64,000 nucleotides of DNA from Usnea hakonensis (lineage: Eukaryota; Ascomycota; Lecanoromycetes; Lecanorales; Parmeliaceae). The notes under the pieces are model-generated. The model was not told the origin of the DNA. It worked only from the letters and a program-made list of their open reading frames with translations, and did not search any database. Location: positions 180 to 64,179 of the forward strand of contig BLJB01000176.1 of NCBI GenBank assembly GCA_013423325.1, written 5' to 3'. Below are positions 44,373 through 54,128 of the stretch, piece by piece. The position numbers and the translations under genes are program-made. How positions within the stretch are numbered: the stretch's first letter is position 1; the number at the start of each line of letters is the position of its first letter.

Positions 44373-46068
44373 CAATGCTCTTCCCGCACTGGACTATAAT
44401 GTATTATATTCATGGGCAAATGCTAGCGCATAAATCGAGTCTTCTCCCGTGGCATGTAGTGGGGAAAGTTTATGCTAGTGGAAGAATCATCGCAGGCTTG
44501 ATCTTTCAGGGCACCTTCATCCCGCAGTACGTTAGCGTTTAAGCCTGGCATTATATGCGAACAAAGCTGTTCAGAGTGCTCAATCGTCTGGAAATAACAT
44601 ATATTTTGAGATGTACCAGACCATCATGCACCGCATTCCGAAAGATACTATCATTGGTTCCCTTCGATGCAATTGTATTTTAGCAGCCAATGAACGGCCT
44701 CACAGACCAATTTTATTCAGTCCATTAATTCTGTGCAGCACATTCGGACGCAGCGAATATCAATGGGAGGTACTGGGCTGGTAATTGCAAAAACGGTATC
44801 AATACTGAACGGGATGATAATCAACGAAGATACTGCAGACTCCGAGGTTTTCTCGCGGGAGTGAGCGCTAGCGCACGGTGATGTATGTGCGCAGAATTAC
44901 CCCTCCACAGGCAAAAGCCGAGGTCTCGTTACGACTCCTAAGATCTTGGTCGCCTTGGTATCATGCAGCCTTATAAGACTTTCTGCAGTTGTCCCTCCCG
45001 AGCACTATCCCTAATGCAGTGCACACATGGTGCTAGAGGCAATTGCACCTACCAGGTACTATATGAGCGGGTACTCATTAGGGAGGATTTAACATTCTTT
45101 CCTCTACGTACATTAGCAACCCCCCCATATTTATGATCACACCCTTGATATTCCACGACATACCTCTTTTTCGCTCACTTTCCAAGGGTGTCAGAGAAAG
45201 CCCGGGAGAGTACCGCAATGATTAAGCCAAGTATTCCTCATTTCATGTATAGTCTTGACTTGGGGCCTTTCATTTATCGTACAATGAAGTGGAGAACTTT
45301 TTGCGCGTGGAAAAAATAGCCGCAATAACAGACTACATGGGCTCTACATATGTAGATCTTCGGATCAAATGCTGCCGATAATTGCACGATCTTGCTTTCA
45401 GGAAGGTCTGATTCTCTCTGCATGGTCCGCACTTAAAGGAGTGGTATGCCAAGGCCCATAACAAGTGTTGTGGCCGAATATGATTGTGAGAGTCCTCCCT
45501 GTGAGGCCGCATCATGCCAAGGCGTTTGGCGCCAAGACTATTACGGATGATGTGGATGTAATCTGTCGCAACAAGGTCATATCCAAGGCCTTGGTAAGGG
45601 TGTTACCCCAAGTCTCACGCGTTACGGTGGGGACGGATTTAACAAGGATTTCAAATCAGTACCGAGCCTCATTGGGATAAGCGTCGAGCAATAATGCTGA
45701 GACTTAACGAAAAAGGCGACGCATCCGCAGGCACTAGGAATATGTGCCAATCAAACAGCAACACAAGGCTACATTGCCGATGACATTGCCGATGTTAACG
45801 GAGGGTTGGCGAACACATAAAAATGTGGGCTGTGTTTCTCACTTAAATCCTAACATATCATTACAGTGACCTTTGCTCGTCTGCTCATATTTAACCATGG
45901 AGTCCCTCGAATTATCTTTTGCTTTCTTCTATCTCCAAGCACTCCATCGAGCTTACCATACTACTCCTCTACTAGTAAATATTCAACCTTTTTCCACAAG
46001 AGGCAAAGGTTCATCAATTCCCTCCTTGTCCAAACTTATCCAAGGGTTTCTTGTCTCCCACAACCCTC
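44373..46068. other. Spacer between membrane-protein paralogues 2 and 3
   Basis: About 1.7 kb, no gene recognised. A C-run and AT-rich stretches near 45110-45180; frames at 45333-45680 lack domains. Confidence 0.45.
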
Positions 46069-46496
46069 ATGATCCATCCCACCCTCACCAGAATGCTACC
46101 TACCAATCCGACCTATATCCAAGAGCCATCACCTATCATTTCCACCTCCTCATCCCCCATCGCCTCTCTCAGCTCCCAGCAAGACTCGCAATGGGGTCCT
46201 AGCGGCATCGGCACCGTCGTCTTCGGCTGTGTCGCTTCGATCATCGGCATCCTTGCACTTTGGATGACCTTCTGGACTAGACAAAAGGAATCTGGTCCTC
46301 CCGAGATATCTGGTACGCGCTCTAATCTTGACCTCTGACACTTCCCTAACAGCCATACTCGGCAGAGGAAGGGGTGGAATTACGACGTTTCGGCTCTGAG
46401 GCGACGGCATCGAATGACGATATGAGCCTTGGGTATCTGCCGTATGGCGGAGAGACGGACCCTGAAGCCATGGAAGGGAGTCGATCAGAGCGATAG
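46069..46496 (+). CDS. Small single-pass membrane protein, QWSPGDIGT family, paralogue 3
   Basis: Exons 46069-46312 and 46366-46496, phase 1, 124 aa. Starts MIHPTLTRMLPTNPTYIQEP; Ser/Thr/Pro-rich exterior; then DSQWGPSGIGTVVFGCVASI and the membrane segment IGILALWMTFWTRQK. Exon 2 tail: EEGVELRRFGSEATASNDDM, SLGYLPYGGETDPEAMEG. Exon 1 is 244 nt, exactly as in paralogue 1, with the same phase-1 intron about 12-20 codons after the membrane segment. An alternative first ATG is 46093. The tail differs from the other two in sequence but is acidic in all. Confidence 0.65.
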
Positions 46497-47004
46497 CCGA
46501 CAATCAAGCATAAGAACGATGGCGATGGCGAAGATGTTTGAATATAGGCTAGGAAGTTAGACATTATCTCGTGTTTTTCCCTATTTGGCGCAGATAGATT
46601 TATATGGGTGTTTTAACGTCTTGTATAGAGTATCTAAGGCGGGTTCAGCCATACAGGGCCCTAAGGCCGCTCTTAACGCCGGGACGAGGCGTGGTATGGA
46701 GTACTTTTTAGCCGGATACTCATGTCCCTCCTAAACTCTATCCGAACTTATCATGTAATCGGCTTAGCGGCTTTGTCTTTTAGAAGCTAAACCACATCTA
46801 TACCCAATGTTATAAAAATGGTTTAGCTGCGAAATGATTTCCCGGCTAAACCTATTCCGTACCGACCAGATCTGACAGGTACAACAGAAGTCATGCTTCG
46901 CTGACTCTGAACTTACCATACTGCGCAGCTTTTGGGCGGAAGACGTCTGGATTGCGCTATAATAACCCTCGACCTCCTATCAAGACTCGATTTTTGTGAG
47001 TATT
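46497..47004. other. Intergenic region with inverted short repeats
   Basis: Contains GGTTTAGC (46820-46827) and its complement GCTAAACC (46845-46852), plus AGCTAAACC near 46787, which could form a small hairpin. No gene recognised. Confidence 0.4.
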
Positions 47005-47470
47005 TATAATAGTCTAAAGCATTGCTACAGCTATGCAGCAAATCGTGACAGCTGATACTCAGACTGGACACATAGTCTGCAGCGTACTTGGAATGGCGAG
47101 TCCACTTAAAGGATCGTAGTACGCAAAGCTTGCCCAACACGCTACAGAGATAAGGCTAATGATTCTAGACCACGGAGAAGCGGGAGCGGACATCAAAGAT
47201 GCATACAACACTGCAACCTCATCTTGCGTACAAGGCGCTATCAGTTCCCTGTAGGAAATTAAGGGGTTGTACACCACCAACGTCGACGTCTACGTCTTTG
47301 GTATTCCGCGTGATACTCGTACAGAGCCGCACCCCCAAGAACGGCTTCACTAGAAGACAGCCGAGAGCGTCCATCACGGTGGCGGCTGGAAATTGTAGAG
47401 CTGTATACTACCTGGTAAAGAAGTCAAACTCGCAATGTCTCTCGTACTCAAACAACACCTTTCTGATACT
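47005..47470 (+). pseudogene. Shrunken copy of the 20-23 kb HET region
   Basis: Plus-strand 47005-47092 matches the DNA upstream of the HET gene start at 23223, and 47093-47320 matches its first 85 codons: M-x-PLKG, then YAKLAQHATEIRLMILDHGE. The frame is broken by TAG at about 47117, a frameshift near 47200 (after which HLAYKALS appears in another frame) and further stops. From about 47337 the sequence instead matches minus-strand 20430-20312, which lies beyond the 3' end of that HET gene. The copy therefore keeps the ends of a duplicated block and lacks roughly 2.5 kb of its middle. Not functional. Confidence 0.75.
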
Positions 47471-48226
47471 CATCGGAGTGCGGGTGGATTCTAGGTCACG
47501 CCCGTAAGGTGATTTACGTATCTTTTAAGGCCCCCCCCCCCTAAGATATCCCCCTTCCCCAAGTCCCCCAATAACCCCTATTAAAGCCCTCCTCAATACC
47601 CTCTAGAGTGTCCCTAGACTCTTCGATTTGATTAGACTTCGCTCAACTATCAATAATAGCAGGCTAATTTCCATTATGTCACAATGATTAGAATGCGGAA
47701 ATCGAGCTCTATTCATAAAATAGAAATATATCGTCTTCAAATAAAGGTGGCACAGCGGCGCAGAGCATAGATTCAAAGGACCTCCACACATTGTTGCTTT
47801 CCTGTCCACACGCGTGGCTCAACAGGTCTGGTCTTGTGGATCTTCTGCTGGCTGTTTCCGAAGCGTATGTCGGCTCTGGGGTGTGGTCGGCTTGATTGTT
47901 CTTCGTATGGGAATTGGATACCGCCTCGATTCAATTCATATGAGGGGTATTTTGCAAAGACCAAGAGAGAGTGCGTTCCCTGAGAACGTCGTAGATTTGG
48001 AGTTGTTGGCAGCAAAGCGAACAAGTGAGTAATATGCATGGAATACTGGAGCATGCATGGAAGCACGGAGACGTGCAGCGAAGAGTCCAGACCCGCTTCC
48101 AGAAGTCACTGAAATCAAACGACGAACTCAAATTTCACCAATGCGATGAAGACGGCGATGATCCTGCGGATGCCAATGTCCATATGAAAAACATTGCTTC
48201 TTTCAAGACGGTTTGTCAAGACCCTT
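47471..48226. other. Intergenic region with a poly-C tract
   Basis: A run of 13 C at about 47530-47542 followed by C-rich DNA. Open frames near 47773-48066 are without domains. Confidence 0.4.
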
Positions 48227-48886
48227 CTAATGCTCGTAGCCGCTCGACTGCTGTTTACCATATTCAGACTCCATCTCTTCCCCAGGCATCTCTTTTATCA
48301 CATCTGACCCCTCCAGCTCGTATCTGATGTCTGTAGCTTCCATTTCATGTCTCCGCTGCTCATCGTCCAGCTCTACCTTTTGCCCAATATACATTTGTAA
48401 ATTCTGTCTTTCATCACTCGTCTCGCTCGCGGCCTTATGTGCTGCTATAAGTTCATTCTTCCGTCGCCGACGTTTTTGGATTACGCAGCAAGAGCCAAGA
48501 CCTATCGTGAAGAACAGAATAAGGATGGTGATGGCAACGACAAGGCCGATGATAAGCTTGGTCATCCCACCAGGGCTTACAGACACATGCTGAACATACA
48601 GCGAGGGTTGGGAGTTTGTAGATGTGAGCTGAGACGTGGACGATGAATAAGTCGTAGCAGTAAGCTGAGGCGGTACGAGTGCCTGGGTGAGTTCGGTCGG
48701 GAAGTATGGGCCAAAGGACGTCCCAGTTGTTCCAGTGGCAAGACTACCGAAGGGACAATCCGCAAAGTTCAATCTAGATGTGAAAGCGGGCCATGAAAGG
48801 CTAGGTGTCATGAGTGAGGTTGTTGCAAGCATCACGTAGGAATGGTGTCGATAGTGAGATAAACGTTGAGCTTGTAGTGCAATCAT
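48227..48886 (-). CDS. Single-pass membrane protein with QKxELxDE tail (1)
   Basis: 219 aa in a single exon from MIALQAQRLSHYRHHSYVML. The exterior contains a LNFADCPFG cysteine patch and a Ser/Thr-rich stem. The membrane segment is LIIGLVVAITILILFFTIGL, followed by basic KRRRRK. The cytoplasmic tail contains MYIGQKVELDDEQRRHEMEA then RYELEGSDVIKEMPGEEME. The same tail order occurs in the genes at 51716 and 56443. No clear signal peptide: the first 40 residues may hide an unrecognised first exon, as in the 56443 gene. Such one-segment proteins with a Glu-rich tail are common in Pezizomycotina but largely uncharacterised; a role in surface sensing is inference. Confidence 0.7.
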   Translation of the reverse strand: MIALQAQRLSHYRHHSYVMLATTSLMTPSLSWPAFTSRLNFADCPFGSLATGTTGTSFGPYFPTELTQALVPPQLTATTYSSSTSQLTSTNSQPSLYVQHVSVSPGGMTKLIIGLVVAITILILFFTIGLGSCCVIQKRRRRKNELIAAHKAASETSDERQNLQMYIGQKVELDDEQRRHEMEATDIRYELEGSDVIKEMPGEEMESEYGKQQSSGYEH

Positions 48887-48984
48887 TTTTGTTTGCTTGT
48901 GTAGCAGAGAAAGAACTATATGCCGTGCATATGAAGCCTGTCGTAGGTAACTGTGAGCTACGTGACCGATTTAGTTAACGAGTT
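48887..48984. other. Short spacer before the minisatellite
   Basis: 98 bases upstream of the 48227-48886 gene; probably its promoter. No element identified. Confidence 0.35.
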
Positions 48985-49318
48985 ATTGAACGTTTCGACC
49001 TGGTCGACCTAAGATTTCGATTGAAATATACCTGAAGAACGTTTCGACCTTTGAAATATACCTGAAGAATGTTTCGACCTGGTCGACCTGGGATTTCGAT
49101 TTAAATATACCTGAAGAATGTTTCGACCTGGTCGACCTGGGATTTCGATTTAAATATACCTGAAGAACGTTTCGACCTGGTCGACCTGGGATTTCGATTG
49201 AAATATACCTGAAGAACATTTGAAATATACCTAAAGAACGTTTCGACCTGGTCGATCTAGGATTTCGATTGAAATATACCTAAAGAGCGTTTCGAGCTGG
49301 GATCTGGGTTGAAACGTA
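48985..49318. repeat. Minisatellite, about 49-bp unit, ~8 copies
   Basis: Tandem array with core AACGTTTCGACCTGGTCGAC followed by CTGGGATTTCGATTGAAATA and TACCTGAAG. About five or six full units and two internally deleted ones. Every full unit contains the palindrome GGTCGACC. The unit length is not a multiple of three, so it is not coding. Confidence 0.85.
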
Positions 49319-49809
49319 CCTGTTCCGACATGAAATTCCGATTCTTAAATATTTTGAGAAGCCCTTTTTTATCCTTTGTTCAATACTACCGAGCCGTCAA
49401 GATCAAATATTTCAATGGTATTTACCCACTATCTACACCGGTGAAGGTCTTGTTCGAGTAGACCTGGAAGCCAACTGGGTCAATGAAACAATTTTCACAC
49501 TCTGCTTGAGAGATTAGTGTAGATGGCGGAGCCGCCATTTGGTCTGTACTTGGTTGAAGAGTTTCTTGTTCTGGTTCTGGATTAGTCGAACTCTACTCAA
49601 CAAGCACTTTGCGAGTTACAATCATTAACTCACGATGGATGTATCAGTAGAAAAATGGACGAGAAGGTTGAGTAAAAGCGAAAAGTTACCAATACTAGGC
49701 AAGTGGCAAGCGAACAGTGAACAGGATTTAGTGCGTTTCACAAAGAGTGTAAAAGAGAAGATGGAGGAAATGGTACGGGATTTGAATGAGTTTGACTTAT
49801 GCACTACTA
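49319..49809 (+). other. Possible short gene or transposon remnant
   Basis: Non-repetitive DNA, ending in an ATG at 49635 with an open frame (MDVSVEKWTRRLSKSEKLPI, then ENLVRFTKSV-like charged sequence) that runs into the TIR element copy B and stops at 49916. Charged and coding-like in composition, but unrecognised; the overlap with a repeat makes a real gene doubtful. Confidence 0.25.
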
Positions 49810-50064
49810 GTAAATGGGGTTCAATAAAGCTTGGCAGCACACCAAAATTTCTTTTAACAGTAAGGTATAATGAAGACTTTCAAAACCATGTCTATAGAAA
49901 AAACCTTTGGTTATAAAGTTATAGATCTTCCTAAACGGAATAAGTTTTATAATATTGAGTACGTTTTGAGAAAGGTGGTTATTATTCAAGGGTAGCGAGT
50001 TAAAAAAAAAAATAGGGGGACTATTTTTTGATTTTTCGGTCGCTTACCCCTGAATATCGAACCC
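49810..50064 (+). mobile_element. Small TIR element, copy B
   Basis: About 255 bp; opposite orientation to copy A at 40465-40701. Left end GGGGTTCAATAAAGCTTGGC; the right end, reverse-complemented, GGGTTCGATATTCAGGGG. Shared internal blocks include CAGCACACCAAAA and TTATAAAGTTATAGATCTTCC. A longer A-tract (49999-50010) explains most of the length difference. Confidence 0.6.
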
Positions 50065-51715
50065 CACTACGGAGTAATCTATGGGATACCGAAGCAAATT
50101 GGCCTACGGCGCGGGCCACAGAAGGAAAAATTTCCGTGGGACACCGGTAAGACGAGGTGCGGCGTAAAACCATTGGGCGCTTTCTTTCAAAATCCATGCT
50201 ATTGCGAAGCCTTGAGCTTCTTCAATTACTCTCCGCCTAAGAGTTCCCCTGGTAGCCTGTTCGGCCGATCATCTGCTGACGGGTCATCTTTCTCAGCGTT
50301 CACTCTAATCTCTTACCTCTTTTCTTCCGCTGCTGACTCGTGCAATTTCCGCTCCTCATTGTCTATTCTAGTCTTTGGCTGATGGTAAGCCTACTCGTAC
50401 TCCGCACCCATATCCGTTCCTTCTGCAGATTGCGACTAGCCTTTATGTGGGTCAATAGTGTGAGCTTCTTGCATTACCTTCGCCGATCTTTCGAGGACCG
50501 CCCGGTATATCCATAACAATCCTTTTCATGGACAAATTATCGTTAGCATGAACATACTGTCAAGAAGTAACCAAGAATTCTGCCTGTCTGCCAGCCGAGA
50601 AGTGTAAAAAGAGAGCAGCGTCCAGCAAGATTATTGCGATGCCTATCAAAGTCTCTGATTATGTGCCATGATGAAGCCAGATAGTAGAAACTTGGACTAC
50701 GTAAGGTAGGTCTTGAAATAAAATAAGGCTGAACGGCTGGGACCCACCGCCCGCCTGGGAGGTAGGGGGTAAGGAGGAGGGGTGGGTTAGTTGGGCCGAT
50801 CCTTCGCCAAGACTTTTGGGGCGAGATCGCTGCACTGCGCCTCAAATGATAGCTGGTAAGGCTGTCCAATCATCCACTGGGGACCCTATAATCCCACAGT
50901 AGGTGCGCTTGGACGAAATCAGCCCAGCCGACATACTAACCATGTCGCTCCTCACCTCGACATCGCACCTGTCATTTGTTGACTCTGTACTGAGCACCAA
51001 CTATGATTGTTCCGTTTGTCTTAGTATTTGACTTGGAAATGCAGTGTATTGCAGTGTATAAATAAATCTTAAGAAGCATAACCTACTTTGTCACAACGCG
51101 AGATTTAGTGATCCTATCAAAGTATCTTATGCTCCTTATTCGTCCTTCAAAGTTCAGTCCGTATAGTCGTAAATCTTCCTCATCATATCCTCTACCGCCG
51201 CCAGCATCTCATGTTTTTGCCTTTTTCTCCCCTCTACGTCCACGCGGCAAATCATGCCACAGATTGTACACTCCAGTACAGCCAGGCTAGAAAGTTGCTC
51301 ATGGGACTGACGTGGATGGATAGCGGACCCGGAATTTTGATTTCTTCTGTGCCGCTCCACTTTCCTTCAAGTTGCAGAAATTCGGCAGTCGCTCCATGGC
51401 ACAGCTTGGACTCCCAGGGAAGAGCGAATCATTAATTCCTGCTAGAGTCGATGCAACAGATAGTGGAGTTGCGAGCTAGATTCTGTGCGGTTGATAGGAC
51501 GTTGGGTTCCGGAGATGAAAGGACTCGCGAGAGGAAGCATTTGAATTTATGACCAGCACCGCGAAGAAAATACCAGTTTCCGAGAGGATCGTAGTGCTGG
51601 TGGACGTGCGGAACGTTTTCAAATGACAACAAGGCTTGAAAAAAATTGCACACGTGATCTGTTCATAAGCTCATCATCCGTTTGAGACCTCGAAGCCTTA
51701 TCCATCTCATTTACA
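50065..51715. other. Intergenic region, no gene recognised
   Basis: About 1.65 kb. Open frames at 50173-50382, 50543-50869 and 51108-51435 show no domain or splice structure. Confidence 0.45.
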
Positions 51716-52471
51716 TCATGCCGCAGGAGCATCCGTTTGATTTTTCGTCGCTGAGCCCCCAGGGTCTGGCATCTGTTGCTGCCTCAACATAAAATGACTT
51801 CGGATAAGATCATCGCGCGTAGAACGTTCGTGTTGGTCTGGGGTTGGTTGGACAGGAGAATCGAGACCCTGAGCATTCTGCACTTTTGCGGGCTCGTCTC
51901 TTGCTTCTACTGGAGACTCAAGCTCGTGAAGGTGTTCCAATATGACGGATCCATGTTTGTTTTGAGTTGGCGACTCAAGCTCCTGAGCATTTTCATCTCC
52001 CATGACCTCATGTCTTACGTGAAGAGGCAGCTCCCAGCTAAAAGACTTTCCATCCGGCATCTCCTGTATTACTTGTCTTCTTTGCACAGGCAGAACAAGG
52101 CTTTCCGTCCCGTCGGGCATCTGGAATATCTCGCCCTCGCCATTCAGCTCGTAAGCAAAGTTCTCGCCATGTAGCTCATGCATCCTCATTTGAACATCCT
52201 CCAGCTCTGCTTTCTGCTGGAGATAAGGCAGTGAATCTGGGCTTGACCTTTCGATCCTCGTCCTGGGTCCGGGAGATTGTGGCGGTCTTCGATTAACAAG
52301 CCTATGGATTCCGAGCACTATTCCTGCGATAGCTATTTCTATTGGGATGACGCCAATGGCTATGATGACTTGAGCAAGGACGCCAACTTCGGATCCGGAG
52401 ACCGTAGAGCCTGACAACTCTGCTGATGGTGCAGAAGCATTTCCGGCTGTCCTTTGGTTTGGCAAACTCAT
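51716..52471 (-). CDS. Single-pass membrane protein with QKAELxD tail (2)
   Basis: 251 aa, single exon, from MSLPNQRTAGNASAPSAELS. There is no signal peptide. A short Ser/Gly-rich exterior of about 30 residues precedes the membrane segment LAQVIIAIGVIPIEIAIAGI. The tail has SLPYLQQKAELEDVQMRMHE, then ENFAYELNGEGEIFQMPDGT: the same QKxELxD ... HEL ... YELxG ... M order as its neighbours at 48227 and 56443, in a more divergent form. A longer C-terminal region repeats the pattern (AQELESP, LHELESP, AQGLDSP). Possibly the first exon is missing from this model. Function unknown. Confidence 0.65.
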   Translation of the reverse strand: MSLPNQRTAGNASAPSAELSGSTVSGSEVGVLAQVIIAIGVIPIEIAIAGIVLGIHRLVNRRPPQSPGPRTRIERSSPDSLPYLQQKAELEDVQMRMHELHGENFAYELNGEGEIFQMPDGTESLVLPVQRRQVIQEMPDGKSFSWELPLHVRHEVMGDENAQELESPTQNKHGSVILEHLHELESPVEARDEPAKVQNAQGLDSPVQPTPDQHERSTRDDLIRSHFMLRQQQMPDPGGSATKNQTDAPAA

Positions 52472-53245
52472 TATGCCGGGTTGGAAATGATGTGCTAAAA
52501 GAATACTGTTCTTCGGGTAGACAAAGGCTGCAGCCTGATTACGGCTTTCTTATGCCACGGGATCCCCTATCAACGTTACCGTACCCAGCATGGTAGGTAG
52601 GAACGCTAGTGAAGAAATATGTCGTCATTGACCAGAAAGGGTGTTCTTGCGAAAGGCTAATGACCCTGCTAATATTATTTTATCCCAATCGCGTCACCGC
52701 GTGGCTCTCTGAACATGATTTGCATTGGCAGGATGTTTCCTAACTTTCTGTGCCATATCAAACCCCACATGGTGCTGCGGGTGAGAGGCGGGAAAACATG
52801 ATTCGTTGGTTCGCTTGTACGCGCACATGCAGCTAGCATCCCACATGCCACATGCGCGTAATGGGCAAGGTATTTAGTTTTCATTTTTTCAGCCTTCTAA
52901 GTCTTTGATCTCCAATTATGTTGGGCCGTTTGAATTTGACTGATCTTGATTCAGATTCTGCTTCAAAGTATGGGATTTCTGATCAGGTACTTTCTATTCG
53001 GCCTATTAGTATTTGATTAAGACATAAGGAGTACGGTGGTGGGGTTGTAGAGCAGTGCCAAGGTACCTAAGTACGGCCTACCTGCAAAAAGGTTTGAACA
53101 TATTCTTAATCAGCATTTCTACTCGTTCCTGACATGCATGCCTCGCGCGAATCATATTACGGTTCGGAATAACCTCTCACCGGCCAGCCGCTATTCCAAT
53201 TCTAACATTGTAACAAAATACTCGTACAAGATGCGTCACAAACGA
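52472..53245. other. Intergenic region, no gene recognised
   Basis: Includes the promoter of the 51716-52471 gene. GGTACCTAAGTACGGCCTACCT near 53060 belongs to the scattered TACCTAAGGTA-like motifs. No gene found. Confidence 0.4.
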
Positions 53246-54128
53246 CTACCCGTTCGTAATCAACAAAGCACTACTGGTTTTCCCCGGTTTCGACGTCGGT
53301 GCCAGATTTTGTGCCCCTTTCAGATAACAATTTGGCCCCTGATTTTCACCCCCGGAATTGTCAAAGCTCACGATATAACAAGTCGAGTTTGGATGCAGAG
53401 TCGGGGGCCGTTGGTTATAGCTTGCGCAGCCCGAGATGCAATCTTCGAAGGTGAAGGCGACGAAACTCATAAAATCCACGGTTGGGCTCACGTAGTCTGT
53501 GTCGCAGTGAATGTTGAAGGAATTGTTGCTTGTAGATAGACCTAGGCTGGTTTTTGACGGCGTGTAAGGTGAGGCTAGGCTGTTGCAATCAGTTGTTGGG
53601 ATGAAGGTAGCGGGATCTGAGTTTTGGCATGTCACGTTTGCAGTGCTGGTTGAATTTACTGAACCAGATGAGTTATTGTCGTCTGATGAGTTCTTCGCAT
53701 TAAGCGTGGCCTGAAGTCCCTGCAGTGTATTCATACTATAGCCTAGCCTTTAGCGTACTCGTAAGGGGCCTCACGGGCGATTCAAATGCGAAGACATACC
53801 ATGTGTCGAGATGATTCTTCCTCTTTGCAGCAACAGAACCGACCACACCCGATACCACAATAGCGAGCACAGCAACAAGGACAAATAAGAACCACCAGCA
53901 AACCATCGACCCTCGACGCACTCGGACTCTTCCTCCTTGCCCAGACTCTTCAGTCTTGGGGGTTTGTTGAGGTTGGCTATATCCTCCAGCGGTGCTCGTA
54001 GTGTATGGATCCTGAGTAGGGGATGGGTTGTAGTGGGTGTCTTGCCGGTTTGTATACTTGAAAGCCTCGCCCTCGTGCTGAAGCGGCATTGGTACACCGC
54101 CGGAACGGCCATCAACTTCGAGACTCAT
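53246..54128 (-). CDS. Type II membrane protein with Cys-rich (Apple/PAN-like) ectodomain
   Basis: Exons 54128-53800 and 53735-53246, in phase, 272 aa. A cytoplasmic N-terminus of about 80 residues is Pro/Gln/Tyr-rich (MSLEVDGRSGGVPMPLQHEG ... GGYSQPQQTPKTEESG) and ends in basic RVRVRRG. One membrane segment, CWWFLFVLVAVLAIVVSGVV, is followed by a Ser/Asn-rich stalk with sequons and an ectodomain with seven cysteines: NVTCQNSD, TTDCNSL, IHCDTDY, FEDCISGCASYN, STCYIVSF, NCYLKGAQ. The pattern FxDCIxxCAxYN ... C ... NCxLK is that of fungal Apple/PAN-like domains, thought to bind carbohydrate or protein. Lies between two members of the QKAEL-tail group. Confidence 0.78.

Noticed and set aside
48983..49219. 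Open frame encoding a repeated IEIPGRPGRN peptide
   Set aside because: Product of the 49-bp minisatellite; the unit is not a multiple of three and the frame ends with the array.
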